The notes below the pieces were generated by a model that saw nothing but the letters and a program-made list of their open reading frames with translations, had not been told where the DNA came from and made no database searches. Position numbers and translations under genes: made by a program. A DNA stretch of 64,000 bases from Comamonas antarctica (GTDB lineage: Bacteria; Pseudomonadota; Gammaproteobacteria; Burkholderiales; Burkholderiaceae_C), in contig NZ_CP054840.1 of NCBI RefSeq assembly GCF_013363755.1, forward strand, positions 2,535,501 to 2,599,500. The letters run 5' to 3'. Below, piece by piece: positions 62,914-64,000 of the stretch (its first letter is position 1; each line of letters begins with the position of its first letter).

Positions 62914-64000
62914 ATGACTGTTTCCACTGCTCCAGCGCCCGACGCCACCAGCCCGGTCCCGCTTGAATATCCGCATGGCGGCGGCGGTGCGCGTTCGCGC
63001 TCGCGGCTGAATCTGAACCTTTTCTGGCGCACCTTCTGCCTGCTGGCGCTGCTGCTGATCGGCAGCATCCTGGCCTGGCTGCAGACGCTGCGCGCCTTCG
63101 AATTCGAGCCGCGCACGCTGCACACCGCGCAGCAGGTGGCATCGCTGGTCAATCTGAGCCGCGCGGCGCTGGTGCACGCCGACGCGATCGCGCGCGTCTC
63201 GCTGATCAAGACCATGGCCGACCAGGAAGGCGTGCGCATCCTGCCGCGCGAGCCGGGCGACAAGTTCGAGCTGCTCGACCCGAGCGCGCTTGGCGGACGC
63301 CTCAACGAGGAGCTGACCTCGCGCCTGGGCCCGGGCACCATCGTTGCACGCAGCGTCAACGGCGAGGCCGGCCTGTGGGTGGGCTTCACCATCAATGGCG
63401 ACCCGAACTGGCTGCTCATGGACCGCTCGCGCTTCAGTCCCGCGGGCGGGCGCACCTGGCTGGTCTGGCTCATCACCGCGGGCGTGCTGTCGCTGGCCGG
63501 CGCCGCCGTGATCGCGCGCCTGATCAACCGGCCGCTGAAACAGCTCAGCGACGCGGCCAACCGCGTGCGCGACGGCGACTTCGATGCCAGCCAGCTCGAC
63601 GAGCAGGCCGTGACCAGCGAGATCCGCGAGGTCAACATCGGCTTCAACCGCATGGCGCAGAAGCTCTCCAAGCTGGAGCAGGACCGGGCCGTGATGCTGG
63701 CCGGCATCTCGCACGACCTGCGCACGCCGCTCGCACGGCTGCGGCTTGAAACCGAGATGAGCGTGGCCGACGACGTGGCGCGCGACCACATGGTGGCCGA
63801 CATCGTGCAGCTCGACGCGACCATCGACAAGTTCCTCGATTACGCGCGTCCCGACCATGTCACGCTGACCACGGTCAACCTGCATGCCGTGGTGTCGTCA
63901 TGCGTGTACGCGGTGCAAGACCACCGCGAGCTGCAGATCACGATGAACGTGCCCGAAGGCCTGTACGTGCTGGCCGACGAGATCGAACTGGCGCGCGTGG
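62914..64000 (+). CDS. envZ: EnvZ-type osmosensor histidine kinase (cut by window edge)
   Basis: The first 362 codons are present and remain open at the window end. A hydrophilic N-terminus (about 1-33) is followed by membrane helix 1 (about 36-58), a periplasmic domain, helix 2 (about 180-203), HAMP with N-R-P-L-K-Q-L, and a HisKA domain. His267 lies in G-I-S-H-D-L-R-T-P-L-A-R-L-R-L. The ATPase domain is largely outside the window. It lies 66 bp after ompR and is its cognate kinase. Confidence 0.93.
   Translation, partial: MTVSTAPAPDATSPVPLEYPHGGGGARSRSRLNLNLFWRTFCLLALLLIGSILAWLQTLRAFEFEPRTLHTAQQVASLVNLSRAALVHADAIARVSLIKTMADQEGVRILPREPGDKFELLDPSALGGRLNEELTSRLGPGTIVARSVNGEAGLWVGFTINGDPNWLLMDRSRFSPAGGRTWLVWLITAGVLSLAGAAVIARLINRPLKQLSDAANRVRDGDFDASQLDEQAVTSEIREVNIGFNRMAQKLSKLEQDRAVMLAGISHDLRTPLARLRLETEMSVADDVARDHMVADIVQLDATIDKFLDYARPDHVTLTTVNLHAVVSSCVYAVQDHRELQITMNVPEGLYVLADEIELARV

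Overview
The window is high-GC, densely coded bacterial DNA. Gene content (HME-RND czc operon, TRAP transporter with type II dehydroquinase, 3-hydroxybutyrate dehydrogenase, FecI/FecR siderophore cassettes, OmpR/EnvZ, a RelA with an EFDD motif) and the dispersed CAGGCTCAGTACGAACGG-type repeats suggest a betaproteobacterium of the order Burkholderiales, probably Comamonadaceae (Acidovorax/Comamonas/Delftia-like). This placement is inference from family knowledge; no database search was run.

Layout. 1-2000: prkA and the first codons of a yeaH-like gene (minus strand). 2190-5600: minus-strand TRAP operon dctP-aroQ-dctQ-dctM, with a divergent IclR-type regulator (5773-6555) and an IclR-like palindrome between them. 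6560-6770: REP-like repeat cluster. 6775-8841: MocR-type GntR/aminotransferase regulator divergent from a small DUF2917-like gene. 8813-16497: minus-strand metal-efflux operon czcB-czcA-czcC-regulator-sensor. 16670-24808: two consecutive plus-strand cassettes, each Fur-box-like site / ECF sigma / FecR anti-sigma / TonB receptor with an STN signalling domain. 25196-26337: a DsbB-like and DsbA-like pair. 26387: tRNA-Val(GAC).

The centrepiece is 26534-51926, a contiguous minus-strand Lap-type biofilm adhesin locus in the order lapE (outer-membrane pore), a 77-aa protein, lapB (ABC exporter), lapC (membrane fusion protein), a LuxR-type regulator with a degraded receiver, then the 5368-aa adhesin, lapG (periplasmic protease) and lapD (c-di-GMP receptor). 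The adhesin has an N-terminal retention module with a TAAG cleavage motif at residues 111-114. It also carries three arrays of near-identical repeats with exact periods: 8 x 639 bp, 6 x 627 bp and 4 x 639 bp. By analogy with Pseudomonas, LapD holding c-di-GMP sequesters LapG and keeps the adhesin on the cell surface; low c-di-GMP frees LapG to cut it off. A GGDEF-EAL protein with both active-site motifs intact (53701-56643) lies close by and could feed this switch.

52548-56903: a decayed fecI-type sigma gene, an extensin-like protein, the GGDEF-EAL gene, and a second identical tRNA-Val(GAC). The two tRNA copies bracket about 30 kb that includes the whole adhesin locus. 56988-64000: relA, an alpha/beta hydrolase, 3-hydroxybutyrate dehydrogenase, a SIMPL-domain protein, ompR, and an envZ gene cut by the window edge.
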